Source of the DNA: Spisula solida
Lineage: Eukaryota > Mollusca > Bivalvia > Venerida > Mactridae
Assembly (NCBI GenBank): GCA_947247005.1
Contig: OX365952.1
Location: forward strand, 29,142,222 to 29,206,221
Direction of reading: 5' to 3'
DNA: 64,000 bases
In this document: piece after piece, positions 40,401 to 46,740 of the stretch
Layout: every line of letters starts with the position of its first letter
Numbering within the stretch: the first letter of the stretch is position 1
Notes under the pieces: generated by a model
Database searches by the model: none
The model's input: only the letters and a program-made list of their open reading frames with translations
Told to the model about the DNA's origin: nothing
Translations under genes and position numbers: made by a program

Positions 40401-41015
40401 TTTGTACTAAATCATCACTGAAAAATCGTACACATCTTATTAGTCCACCTTTGTGGAATATACCAATTTTTACCATCTTTCTCATTATAGTGGGCGCACT
40501 ATAACATTAATATGTTTATCTAAATTTCAGCTCAGCCTTGTATTATGCCTACACACACTAACGACACGGTGCATATTGACGGGGATCAACATTCCGACCA
40601 TTCCAATAATTCTGGCGGCACGGTGCATTCTGACGGCACGGTGCATACTGACGGTGATCAACATTCCGACCATTCCAATAATTCTGGCGGCACGGTGCAT
40701 TCTGACGGCACGGTGCATACCGACAGGGATCAACATTCCGACCATTCCAATAATTCTGGAAGCACGGTGCATTCTGACGGCACAGTGCATACCGACGGGG
40801 ATCAACATTCCGACCATTCCAATAATTCTGGCGGCACAGTGCATTCCGACGGCACGGTACATACTGACGAGGATCAACATTCAGACCATTCCATTGATCA
40901 TGGGCATGCGCATCCAGAAATATCCTCAGATCCTGGTAATGGTGCCAATACCTTTTTTCTCCACCAATATATATACTTCCTGTCAATATATGTATCATGT
41001 ATTATTTTCTTTTGA
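7336..41015 (+). CDS. Secreted Cys-rich protein with His/Asp repeat tail (gene model, six exons)
   Basis: I do not recognise this as a named protein. Six exons are proposed at 7336-7402, 8775-8907, 19941-20068, 24071-24224, 25246-25437 and 40531-41015. Each internal boundary has AG/GT sites and only one open frame continues across. The predicted protein of about 385 residues has an N-terminal signal peptide, a region of about 200 residues with many Cys and several N-glycosylation sequons (NLT, NVT, NQT, NIS, NTT), a 24-residue repeat rich in His, Asp and Ser, and a hydrophobic C-terminus. Secretion, probably with GPI anchoring, is inferred. The Cys spacing in exons 2-4 loosely recalls secreted DUF19/T20D4.11-like domains, but this is only a resemblance. 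The 4-to-5 join is out of phase, so one exon may be missing or two genes may be mixed. Transcript data would settle it. Confidence 0.5.
7403..8774 (+). other. Intron 1
   Basis: Non-coding. It includes a small inverted repeat (GTCGTAACTATGATAC near 7438 with its near complement near 7506). Nothing else identified. Confidence 0.5.
8775..8907 (+). CDS. Exon 2: Cys-rich, N-glycosylated segment
   Basis: Acceptor TTGTAG at 8774 and donor GG|gtaagt at 8908. Enters in phase 1 (completes a Glu codon), leaves in phase 2. Encodes YSCACNLTAVNEC near its start and ends LAKLCG; four Cys and two sequons. Confidence 0.6.
10200..10860 (-). repeat. Inverted portion of the 42-bp minisatellite
   Basis: Diverged units in the reverse orientation (GGTGGTGAGTACCCCATAGGGCATTGAAT-type order, read in pieces), about 650 bp. 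They mirror the array that starts after about 10880. Confidence 0.75.
10880..13480 (+). repeat. 42-bp minisatellite, forward orientation
   Basis: Units built from CACCACCTAATACACTCATT and CAATGCCCTATGGGGTACTC, period 42. Most regular at 11400-12030 and increasingly diverged on both sides. Because 42 is a multiple of three and the unit lacks stops, long frames with a 14-residue period appear on both strands (11411-12115 +, 11551-11991 -). I regard these as by-products, not proteins. Confidence 0.85.
14741..15341. mobile_element. MITE with 27-29 bp TIRs
   Basis: TATATGAGCCAGTCTCCAGG at the left end is matched by its exact complement CCTGGAGACTGGCTCATATA at the right, 600 bp apart and continuing through AAAACC/GGTTTT. 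TA-rich borders suit a Tc1/mariner-type target duplication. No open frame. Confidence 0.75.
15346..16875. mobile_element. TIR element filled by a 22-bp minisatellite
   Basis: The left end ACGTTGGGTGTCCCAGGATA is mirrored by the right end TATTCTGGGACACCCCACGT at 16855-16875. The termini are about 1.53 kb apart and enclose the array at 15476-16437 plus unique flanks. No transposase. It abuts the previous MITE with a few TA bases between. Confidence 0.7.
15476..16437 (+). repeat. 22-bp minisatellite, about 43 units
   Basis: Unit TTTACCAGACAAAGTGTGTA plus CAA/CAG variants; 960 bp in all. Variants (CACAG for CAAAG, GTGCAA for GTACAA, CCGG for CCAG) are not random: CCGG units cluster at the right end. 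No stop occurs in the forward unit, so all three forward frames are open with a 22-residue period; none looks like a real protein. Confidence 0.95.
16876..17765. other. Unassigned intron sequence
   Basis: AT-rich, no array, no frame, no clear repeat seen. Confidence 0.4.
17766..18040. repeat. Rearranged fragment of the 6325/20096 repeat family
   Basis: The left part (GCGTAATAAAATATAGGCAC, GGATGCGTAG, ATTAAATCACGAGTGCGTAG) resembles the right end of the family near 20640-20700. The right part (TTTATCGCGGTGATAAAA to TGTTAGAA) is the reverse complement of sequence near 46497-46580. The two parts are in opposite relative orientation, suggesting an inverted or TIR-bearing member. Confidence 0.5.
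18128..19420 (+). repeat. 50-bp minisatellite, about 26 units
   Basis: Unit made of CACGAACAGCGCGCTTCACG, CTATCGCACCAACCCCAAAC and AAGAGCTGTC, period 50, GC-richer than its surroundings. A block from about 18169 is repeated at exactly +700 (14 units) with very few differences, a higher-order duplication. The long frames across it (for example 18169-19578) arise from the stop-free unit. Confidence 0.95.
19652..19926. repeat. Inverted repeat beside exon 3
   Basis: Arms of about 95 bp: GGTTAAAAACCCTGTACCTA at 19653 with its near complement ending at 19926, and CAAAATGCTTGATAGAGT with ACTCTATCAAGCATTTTG inside. A further half copy lies near 19540-19575. The right arm ends about 15 bp before the exon 3 acceptor. 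Confidence 0.7.
19941..20068 (+). CDS. Exon 3: Cys-rich segment
   Basis: Acceptor CTTTTTTCAG at 19940, donor GATG|gtaggt at 20069. Enters phase 2, leaves phase 1. Encodes a Cys-rich stretch including FTACYGPKSKEC and VDYLCVDGYD, with three Cys. The strong pyrimidine tract and single open phase make this one of the better-supported exons. Confidence 0.6.
20096..20722 (+). repeat. Dispersed repeat, copy B (pairs with 6325-6972)
   Basis: Same order of blocks as 6325-6972, including GGTAATTGTACCAGCTAATA and TCAATTTCAGCGTGGAATTA. No frame. It lies in intron 3, immediately upstream of the 21-bp minisatellite. Confidence 0.75.
20757..23880 (+). repeat. 21-bp minisatellite, about 145 units
   Basis: Unit GGTTTACATGTAGGACTTTA plus C/T. 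The left 400 bp uses GGTACACGTGTAGGAC variants, then GGTGTACATG, then GGTTTACATG, so variants are zoned along the array. From about 21535 a longer unit containing AAATGACGGTATACATG appears at intervals and marks higher-order blocks (for example TGTAAGACTTTACGG at 22106 and 22690). Long frames such as 20737-21537 reflect the 7-codon period and are not genes. Confidence 0.95.
24071..24224 (+). CDS. Exon 4: Cys-rich segment
   Basis: Acceptor TTTCAAG at 24070, donor GCCA|gtaagt at 24225. Enters phase 1, leaves phase 2. Encodes ILEHATCWNQTG, later HCHMEQNKM and ending LWC; one NQT sequon. Open only in the phase inherited from exon 3. It begins about 190 bp after the end of the 21-bp array. Confidence 0.55.
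24225..25245 (+). other. Intron 4 region with TTACAAAACGG words
   Basis: Short words TTACAAAACGG and the complement CCGTTTTGTAA recur between 24340 and 24830 along with TTTTGAAATGATTTCGAAAT (twice). A missing exon should lie here if the gene model is right: exon 4 leaves in phase 2 while exon 5 needs phase 1. I found only a doubtful 17-base candidate after CTATACAG at 25069. Confidence 0.4.
25246..25437 (+). CDS. Exon 5: Cys-rich amphipathic segment
   Basis: Acceptor TTTCAACGCCAG at 25245 and donor GCAC|gtaagt at 25438. Length 192, phase 1 to phase 1, so it could be skipped without a frameshift. Encodes six Cys (ISSCSFSHGLNISC, TTSC, TRCGEVAGC) and ends in a helix-like MRALKGLAALMKCIA. Sequons NIS and NTT. 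A TAA upstream in frame at 25224 fixes the exon start after this acceptor. Confidence 0.55.
25514..26162 (+). repeat. Pair of 39-bp direct repeats
   Basis: ACACCGTTCAACCCGATAAC followed by GTGTAGTCGGTTGATATCA occurs at 25514-25552 and again at about 26122-26160, both in the same orientation, bracketing most of the RT fragment. The plus-strand copy has the sequence only once (31764-31804, inverted). Confidence 0.75.
25557..26668 (-). mobile_element. Inverted partial copy of the non-LTR retrotransposon
   Basis: Reverse complement of 31252-32367 over about 1.1 kb with few differences. It contains the 5' part of the reverse transcriptase frame (for example AVFLDLSKAFDLVDHDIL on the minus strand), then the non-coding sequence that also precedes the frame in the plus copy. 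It stops abruptly at 25557 in the middle of the RT domain, so it is a dead fragment. Confidence 0.85.
28337..28408 (+). repeat. tRNA-like segment
   Basis: TAGCTCAGATGGTAAAGCAC matches a tRNA D-arm/A box, followed by an anticodon-like TTGTAAC and a B-box-like GTTCAAGCC. The flanking ends do not make a convincing acceptor stem. Probably a SINE head or tRNA relic. Confidence 0.5.
28874..28951 (-). repeat. tRNA-Leu-like segment
   Basis: On the minus strand TTGTAGCCGAGAGGTTTAG resembles a Leu-type A box, then GATTAACTCC in the anticodon region, a long variable-arm-like stretch and GGGTTCGAAATC as B box. Stem pairing is imperfect. Likely pseudogene or SINE. Confidence 0.45.
29101..30437. mobile_element. 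TIR element with about 85-bp arms
   Basis: TACGAGGGGCATTCTGAAAG at the left end is mirrored by CTTTCAGAATGCCCCTCGTA at 30418-30437. Arms stay complementary for about 80 bp with a few mismatches, and TA flanks both ends. 1337 bp, with no transposase-like frame. ACGAGGG-type ends point to a mariner-like family, inferred from the termini. Confidence 0.75.
30438..31251. other. Unassigned intron sequence
   Basis: No frame, array or clear repeat recognised. Confidence 0.4.
31252..33657 (+). mobile_element. 5'-truncated non-LTR retrotransposon
   Basis: Includes about 680 bp of non-coding sequence shared with the inverted copy, a reverse transcriptase frame (31931-33367) and a 3' tail ending in AATAAAGTC followed by a short TTA repeat near 33637-33657. 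The TTA-type tail is usual for CR1/Jockey-group LINEs. No endonuclease domain is present. Confidence 0.8.
31931..33367 (+). CDS. Non-LTR retrotransposon reverse transcriptase, 5'-truncated
   Basis: Open from just after a TAA at 31928 to the stop at 33367, about 478 codons; the N-terminal endonuclease half is absent. Visible RT motifs in order are NPCNYRPIS (motif 1-2), SGFRKKHSCQTAL, FLDLSKAFDLVDHDIL (motif A), VPQGSILGPLLFLIYINDI (motif B) and YADDS (motif C, catalytic Asp pair). They are followed by LNPSKTKCMVL and a C-terminal KIQKRAARIIL segment typical of Jockey/CR1-group elements. The catalytic core is intact, but with no ATG at the true start and no endonuclease it is not autonomous. 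Clade assignment within the Jockey/CR1/L2 group is uncertain. Confidence 0.85.
   Translation, partial: NLEQYDRYTSINHSIFPDSLKEAFVIPIFKQGEKTNPCNYRPISILSTISKVFERHIATQLHEYFETSNVLHQTQSGFRKKHSCQTALIRLIDTWLKDIDSGKYVGAVFLDLSKAFDLVDHDILIYKLKLYHFSESTVRLFESYLSNRKQCIKVNNCYSETLNTKSDVPQGSILGPLLFLIYINDIGLKTTMANIDIYADDSTLFSSHHNIEDIELNIQLNLNNINKWCDINNMALNPSKTKCMVLSSYNKLKNAKEMKLYINNMQIKNVETQKVLGIYIDNTLSWKYQINSVSKKLNSKIALLKQIRYYLTDEMQQMFYNSYIMPTFDYICTIWGKGTRSKIEINRITKIQKRAARIILRKPVRTNTNVMFNDLQWLNFENRCAYHIGLLVFKCRHGLVPKYMSEFVTFSSNNTYNLRSIERNDLVQPRPRTNYLKDTFAFKGSQIWNNTPHNIRQSNSLKTFKTKYKKLLLERQNN
33658..34942. other. Unassigned intron sequence with C-tract
   Basis: No gene seen. It has a C homopolymer of about a dozen bases near 34291. 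A possible small exon (33881-33971) was considered and not accepted. Confidence 0.4.
34943..35030. repeat. Perfect 40-bp hairpin
   Basis: 34943-34982 and 34991-35030 are exact reverse complements with an 8-base loop. The arms begin TGTTAGAAAGAAAAATGTTG. No mismatch at all, which is unusual for old intronic sequence. Confidence 0.9.
35091..35470 (+). repeat. Dispersed repeat, copy 1 (pairs with 37253-37508 and 38530-38580)
   Basis: AATTCTAGGTCCACTAAATT through AAATCGTCAAAACA matches 37253-37508 in the same orientation. The following block GGTTGCACAGCAACCATGGA matches 38535-38572. In copy 2 these two halves are split by the 280-bp triplication. Confidence 0.7.
35750..36130. repeat. GC-rich short hairpins
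   Basis: Small palindromes: GGCCGCTGCGCGGCC around 35781 flanked by ATGGGGATTA/AAATCCCCTATTAA, and TAACCTGCGG CCTTGAG CCGCAGGTTA near 36089-36115 (10-bp perfect stem). A relative, CGCAGGCC TTG CGGCCTGCG, lies near 38823. Probably transposon-end structures. Confidence 0.55.
37253..38580 (+). repeat. Dispersed repeat, copy 2, expanded by triplication
   Basis: Begins and ends like 35091-35470 but with about 1 kb of extra sequence in the middle, most of it the 280-bp tandem array. Confidence 0.65.
37688..38528 (+). repeat. 280-bp tandem triplication
   Basis: Three head-to-tail copies (starts near 37688, 37968, 38248; period 280), almost identical, the first slightly more diverged. Each carries the same 87-codon frame (67 codons in the last). 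The frame contains KMLKFPSEVGKKMAAFF but has no family I know, and its start is not convincing, so I do not call it a gene. Confidence 0.9.
39195..39959 (+). mobile_element. Pearl/Helentron-like tandem-repeat element, copy 1
   Basis: Starts CAAGAGGGCCCAAAGGGCCC and GCTCACCTGT, then four to five diverged units of about 147 bp (GATGATCATTGTGACCAAG, GATTTGACCTTGTGACCTAG). It ends with the hairpin CTGTCACTTTGTGACAG followed by GTGAGCTAAAA. The start contains the complement of the end (CTCACCTGT/ACAGGTGAG). The same layout recurs at 46741-48148. Non-autonomous; family by structure. Confidence 0.7.
40531..41015 (+). CDS. Exon 6: His/Asp/Ser 24-residue repeats and hydrophobic tail
   Basis: Acceptor TCTAAATTTCAG at 40530; enters phase 1, as exon 5 leaves. 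Encodes QPCIMPTHTNDTVH, then four 24-residue repeats of the pattern GDQHSDHSNNSGGTVHSDGT plus VHTD, a fifth partial copy, HGHAHPEISSDPGNGANT, and a final hydrophobic run (FFLHQYIYFLSIYVSCIIFF) ending at TGA 41013. The small-residue stretch before a hydrophobic C-terminus is what a GPI-attachment signal looks like. Dense His and Asp suggest metal binding, which is inference. AATAAA near 41033 fits a polyadenylation signal. Confidence 0.65.
40566..40895 (+). repeat. 72-bp coding tandem repeat
   Basis: Four near-identical 72-bp units (GATCAACATTCCGACCATTC start) plus a partial fifth. The period is a multiple of three and most changes are single bases that keep the frame. Differences concentrate in the Gly/Arg/Glu position before DQHSDH. 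Confidence 0.9.
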
Positions 41016-41029
41016 TGTGCTTTATAAAT

Positions 41030-41040
41030 ATTGAATAAAA
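41030..41040 (+). promoter_or_regulatory. Probable poly(A) signal of the His-repeat gene
   Basis: AATAAA lies about 18 bp after the stop codon at 41015. Confidence 0.45.
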
Positions 41041-41898
41041 TATATTAACTGTATTTCGTTATTATCAATTAATACAGTATTCGCATACTAGGGGCAACAG
41101 TAGCGAACACTCCCTAGGACAATACGGTCACTCTATTTTTCTGAGGACTATGACCACTATTTTCCCGGAGTCGGCATTTTTGGCATAGAACATTTCAAAA
41201 CATTTAATTATATTAACATACTGATATGTAATGCTATATATAGTTAAGAAAAGACATTATTATTTCATCACCTGTAAAACTCAAAACAGGGCCTGCATTC
41301 ATGTGTTCAATTTGTGTGCACATTTCCAGACAATATTATTTAAGCCAATCCTAACATAACACTCTATTTCAATGGTCCAAACTATCCCCGAGGTGCTCCG
41401 CGTAAAATGTTTTTCACTTCTTTTAAACACAATATCAATTGAAAGTAATCTATGCGTTCATTAGACTATAGATCTCAGTAGCTAGCCAATCAGCATGGAG
41501 AAAAAGTGTTGAATAAATCCGGTATACAACACTTTGCTGTGGTATATATAACAATAGATTGCTATATACTATAGTAGGCCAAGCAAAATAATTGAGCATA
41601 GCTATAATAATGTATACATGCATTTAGCATAGAAAATGTGGATGCCAAACATTTTTGATACCAAGTATAGTTTAGTCTATATTGTAACAATACTATATGT
41701 TAAACAAGTAACTATTTGGACTTATTAGAATACATGTACATGTATATCAAACCTTTCTACATTTGTTCATTATTACTGTCATAATCTGAGACAACAATTT
41801 TGATAGATAATTAACCAATTAAGGTATTGCCAACATCTCTGCTGAGTGCTTACAACATTATCAGTAGAGGGTGAATGCCGTTGTAGCTTCTATGACTA
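41041..41898. other. Intergenic, nothing recognised
   Basis: No frame or repeat structure that I can support. Confidence 0.4.
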
Positions 41899-42494
41899 CA
41901 GTACGACTTCTCTAGGGGACATATGTAGTGCAACAACCTCTGTATAACAAAACGTTATTACATGTATACACTTTTGTAAATTCTGTAGGGCAACAACTTC
42001 TGAACAATGACCAATATTTACAGCCTACAAAGGGTCTCACTCTACAGAGGTTGTTCTGTACTATTGTGTCTTCAAAAATTACGTGCAGATTACCCCTCTC
42101 TTCTAAGACATCATTTCCACTGAGTAGAACTTAAACCAACTAAACGATTAAAACAAATTGTAGGGGTTCCAATGGTGTCTGGTGGTTGAAGTAAATGACT
42201 TTCATACTATCACAACCCATAATTTACAAATGAAGACCTTACCTTCAAGACCACCTTAAAATAAAGACCACTACTTTCTGTTCAATGACTTGCACATTAT
42301 TAAACCTCAAATTCACATTGAAATTGCACCTATATGAAGACCACCTCTTTAACAAGATTGACTCAGAATTAACCATTTTTCGTTCCGTTTTCATCTGTTT
42401 GCTCTTTGATAGAATGATGCAATCACTCAACATTATTGAGATAAGTTTTTTACAGTCCCAAGAAGGAGTTTCATTATTGAGGTTTTACTGTAAA
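41899..42494. mobile_element. pogo/Tigger-like MITE, diverged
   Basis: Left end CAGTACGACTTCTCTA and right end ATTGAGGTTTTACTG; the right end complements to CAGTAAAACCTCAAT, like the element at 1274. About 600 bp. The ends match each other only partly. Confidence 0.45.
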
Positions 42495-43252
42495 TAGCTT
42501 AATTTTGCCACTTAGATCTATATATGCATCATGCAACACTTAACATATTACACCAGCACTTAAATGGTTTATCATACCCTATGTACTGGTCGATTTATAG
42601 GCAAAGTGTACCTGATAAAGAAAGATTATTTATCTATAGTCTAAGTCAGATAGAACGGCTCGTAGGTATTGATATTGGATTATAATCCTCGTTTCACTCG
42701 GAGTTATAAATCCCATATACAACACCTACTCATGTTCTATCCTATACTTAGATGATAAAATTTTCACCTTACGTTACAGTAAAAACAAATCACCATGTAA
42801 CTTACAATAGAAAGGGGATACATGTATATGTTAATCATTTTGGAAAATGTGTGATGCTCTGTCAATCAATACTATAATTAATTGACCATTGTTGTGAAAA
42901 ATGTTTTATCCGGAGCACCTCAAGGATAGTTCGGACAAGTTTTAAGCAATTAGGATGAGCGTTTGAATATATGAAAAGAATACTTTGAAGAAGTCCTTAG
43001 CCGTCCACAACTCATGTTCTATCCTATACTTATAGTTTACCCTACTTCTTTGTCCAATCAAAAGCCAGGGATTTTCAAATTTTTGGACCTCTAATCCATT
43101 TATTTGTGCAATGGACACAATATCTAGTAAGTGGTTCATGAAGTAAATCCATTTATTAGGACAATTTTGCTGTGTCCATATATGGAAAACTAGACCCGCC
43201 TTCCCTCTAAATTGTACAGTTATTCCTATATCAGCAATTACCAGCTTATATA
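42495..43252. other. Intergenic, nothing recognised
   Basis: A CATGTTCTATCCTATACTTA phrase occurs twice (near 42731 and 43013). No gene seen. Confidence 0.4.
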
Positions 43253-43314
43253 CCAGGGGTGATCAACAAATACAAGGAAAAAAGCCCTAATTTCTTTGAG
43301 GATTTCTAAACATT

Positions 43315-43545
43315 GAGTTTCGAGTATCGAGTTTAATTCATCGAGTTTTGAGTTGAAATTCTTGAGTTTTGAGTTGAATTTATCGAGTTTCGAGTCGAAA
43401 ATATTGAGTTTCGAGTTGAAATTCTTGAGTTTCGAGTTGAATTTATCAAGTTTCGAGTAAAAAATATTGAGTTTCGAGTTACGAGTTGAATTAATCGAGT
43501 TGAAAATATCGAGGTTTGAGTTGAAATTTTCGAGTTTCGGGTAGC
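43315..43545 (+). repeat. GAGTTTCGAGTTGAA minisatellite, left arm
   Basis: About ten diverged units of roughly 20-24 bp (GAGTTTCGAGTTGAAATT and similar). The mirror array is at 44090-44320. Confidence 0.85.
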
Positions 43546-44089
43546 AGTTATCGCAGTTACAATGTGCAGTTTTCAGTACTCATAAATTGCATTTTGTTGG
43601 TTACTATTGCAGGTTGCAAACTTAGTCAATATGCGTTTTAAGTTATGATTTGTGGGTTGTTGGTTATCACATTATTTTTTATAATATATTTTATACAAAC
43701 CTATATTAAATGACAGGACCATCTTACATACACTGCTATTTTAAAAGACAAGAAACCAACAAGCCCTAACTTTAGGGCAATTTTTGCATCTGGAGTGAGT
43801 AACCGATTCCCCCCACCCCATTCAGCACAAAATTTTCATTCAAATTCAAGAAATAATTACTAGTATAGAAGCAGTATCTGATAGAAAATTATGGGTATTT
43901 TTGCAAATTTTAATTTTCTTCAGTGCGAGTCAGTAAAATGAAAATGCTTAGATTCTCTAATAGGTTGAAACATGGTTACCAAAGTACCTTTACGACTAAG
44001 CTGAACTTTTGTTTGGTTCCATTCAGTGTTGCCAAAATAGGGGCCCAAAATGGGATAAAAAATATTACACAATTTGTCACCTACAAAAT

Positions 44090-44320
44090 TTTAACTCGAA
44101 ACTCGATATTTCCAACTCGAAACTCGATAATTTCAACTCGAAACTCAATAAATTCAACTCGAAACTCGATAATTCCAACTCGAAACTCGATTAATTCTAC
44201 TTGAAACTCGAGTATTTCAACTCGAAACTCGATAAATTAAACTCGAAACTCGATAATTTCAACTCGATAAATCTAACTCGAAACTCGAATAATTCAACTC
44301 GAAACTTGATACTCGATGTT
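44090..44320 (-). repeat. GAGTTTCGAGTTGAA minisatellite, right (inverted) arm
   Basis: Same units in reverse complement (AACTCGAAACTCGATAATTT). The flanking CTAAACAT/ATGTTTAG words also pair, so the arms are true inverted repeats rather than two independent arrays. Confidence 0.85.
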
Positions 44321-44613
44321 TAGTAAATCTCAATTTCTTTATTTGTCATTGTAAGTGAATGAAATTTTCTATACATGAAGATGAATGTATTTCAAGTTGA
44401 TTCACCGCTGATCATCAAAATTAACCAAAGTCGGAACGAATGCGGTTTCCTATATTCTTTGACATTATGCGGCCCAAATTTTCATATTTTCCAACGTTGG
44501 ACATAGCAAACGATGACGTATAATTCGTGCGTTTGTAATTTTTTAAAGGGTGGGTTATGAATACTACATTCATGATTTCAAAAACAAGTTTTAATGTCAC
44601 AATTCCGTTTTAG

Positions 44614-44975
44614 AACTAATTGCTTCAAAGTCTTCAGAAAATGAGTGCGATACAGAAATCGGCGATGAAGTGTGGTTGCGATTGAAACGTCATAACATAC
44701 TAATGGCAATATTGCACAAAGCAAGAACAACCGGGGTATATAATAGCAAACAAAACAGGTATATGTTTGGTATATTTATGCTATCATATGTAGCATTGTG
44801 AAATCAATGCCGACATGCAAATAGGCTATACGACGTCAAAAACAAATAACGTCATCCATACTAATGATATCCAATAGCTAATTCTTATAATTTACATGTA
44901 AGTTGTAAAGGAAAAAATGAGTTTCTGTTTACAGGTCTATGAAGAGTATCTGGTTGTACAGCTATTTTTTTTAAG
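44614..44975 (+). CDS. Candidate two-exon coding fragment (uncertain)
   Basis: 44614-44758 has acceptor CCGTTTTAG, donor ACAG|gtatat, and is open in only one phase (phase 1 in, phase 2 out), encoding SSENECDTEIGDEVWLRLKR and following residues. After a good acceptor (TTCTGTTTACAG at 44936) the same phase reads about 13 codons to a TAA near 44975. This could be an alternative 3' end of the upstream gene, whose exon 5 leaves in phase 1, an unrelated gene fragment carried inside the TIR element, or chance. No homology recognised. Confidence 0.3.
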
Positions 44976-45965
44976 TTACAGTTTCTATGTTGTTTCGACC
45001 AAATTTTACCTCGAGTTTAATGTTTTATAGCTATGTACATTGTGTATTTGTAATACCTCAATCTTTTATATGACCAATTATTTTAAGTGTTGGTCACGTT
45101 ATAAAGATTTCAAAGCATATTCCCACGTATTTGTTGATCATCCCTCGTACATACAATCTTGCCTTATTTTACCATAATTACTCCATTAATGGGCATGCTA
45201 TTGTTTGCAAACAAAAGCATTGGAAATGACACCAAAAAGTGGGCGGGTAAACTATAAGCCGGTTATAGATCACATATTAGAATAATAAACGAATAAGTAC
45301 GGCGTTCGCTTCGCTCACTTGTATACAACCTACAAATCCACTCGAGATCGTAAATGAAGATGTGATACTCGAAATTATAGAAACTGATCCAATAAAAACA
45401 ACCATAGCAATGAAGAAACTCAATAATGGTAAATCTGAAGAAATATATTACATAACAGCAGCTAACTTAAAAGCGGACATTGAAACAACAACAGTCTCTT
45501 AAATAGAGAAGTTATTTAGAGCTATATCGGACCAAGCAACCATTCCAACAAAATGGAACAAAGGACAGATTGTCAAAATACAAAAGAGGGTCATATGTGA
45601 CAACTGTAAAGGTATTACATTACTATGAGATGCCAGCAAAGTCTTCTCAAGAATATTGATTACGATAATTTAAAGTGAAGTTGAACACAAATTATGTGAA
45701 GAACAAGCTGGATTTAGAAGTGGTTGTAACTCAGCTTAACAACTATTCACACAATGAAACATCATCCAACAATGTAATGAATGCCCGACTGTAAATCAAC
45801 TACGACGTAGACTTTGAAAAAGCATTGGATTCCATCCACAGAGAAACCCTATGGTCCATCATGAGAGGATATGGTAACCTGACAAGATGATAAGTCTGAT
45901 GAAGCAAGTGTATGATTCATTCAAAATACAGGGAATCGAATCAGAACGGTTAGGAGTTACAGAGT

Positions 45966-46617
45966 CGTGCCACAAGTGAACGTCATAACGTCATATTGAT
46001 ATGATGCTTGGTTTTGAGTGGATGACTAAATAACGTTCTGAACTTTCAAATGCGATTGAATTGTGTCATTTAGACCATACTGGATCTATTATTTGTCTAA
46101 ATAATGACGATATATTTGTGACAATACATATGAAAGAAGCGCCTGTGGTTTGGTTTCGTTTTGAGGTAAACAATCATGGTCGGAAGGCAAAATGAACGTA
46201 TGCCTGATACAAAAGAAGCCTATGTATCACCACCGCGTATAAACAAAATTCACTGTACGACTAATTGGGATAATATACAATTGAACTTGTACGACTTATT
46301 GTGATTGAAACATTCGGTGATTTCCTATCACTGTACGACTTATTGCAAGACTATTCAATTCAACGTACATACATTATTGTGATAACCGGAAGTTCACTCG
46401 TTTAAACACTGTGATCACTGTACTACTCATGAGTCAGACAAACAGACACATCAGACTGGTAAGGCATTCCTAGGACTACCACAAAATGAATTATAATTCT
46501 AACATAGCACGTGAGATTTGCTTTCTTTGCGTATGCCTATATTGAACTTTCCATTTTTTATTACCGCGATAAACATTGATTGACTGATGACGTCACTTAT
46601 GGTACGGGGCAGTAGTT
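45966..46617. mobile_element. Insertion splitting the RT relic, first
   Basis: About 650 bp between consecutive RT motifs. It includes, near 46490-46585, the inverted form of the sequence at 17965-18040 (TAACATAGCACGTGAGATTTG). Ends are not defined precisely. Confidence 0.5.
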
Positions 46618-46740
46618 ACAATTCGAGTCAAACAAGGATGCACAATTTCATGCTTTCTTTTCTAACTTGCAACAACTTTATTATAAAGAAAACGATATAC
46701 CTTGACTTTCAACTTTCATCATAAATCCAACATATTCAAA

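Larger units (their letters stand above)
43253..45147. mobile_element. TIR element, GAGGGATGATCAACAAATAC family, copy 2
   Basis: Left end AGGGGTGATCAACAAATACA, right end GTATTTGTTGATCATCCCTC, with TA on both sides. Inside, a second inverted structure (about 43288-44345) consists of tandem GAGTTTCGAGTTGAA units on the left and their complement on the right. The last 800 bp (44345-45120) is outside that foldback and includes a candidate exon pair. Confidence 0.75.

Noticed and set aside
40527..40998. Minus-strand frames of 117 and 146 codons over the His-repeat exon
   Set aside because: They mirror the 72-bp coding repeat; the plus frame has a matching acceptor phase, tail signal and poly(A) signal.
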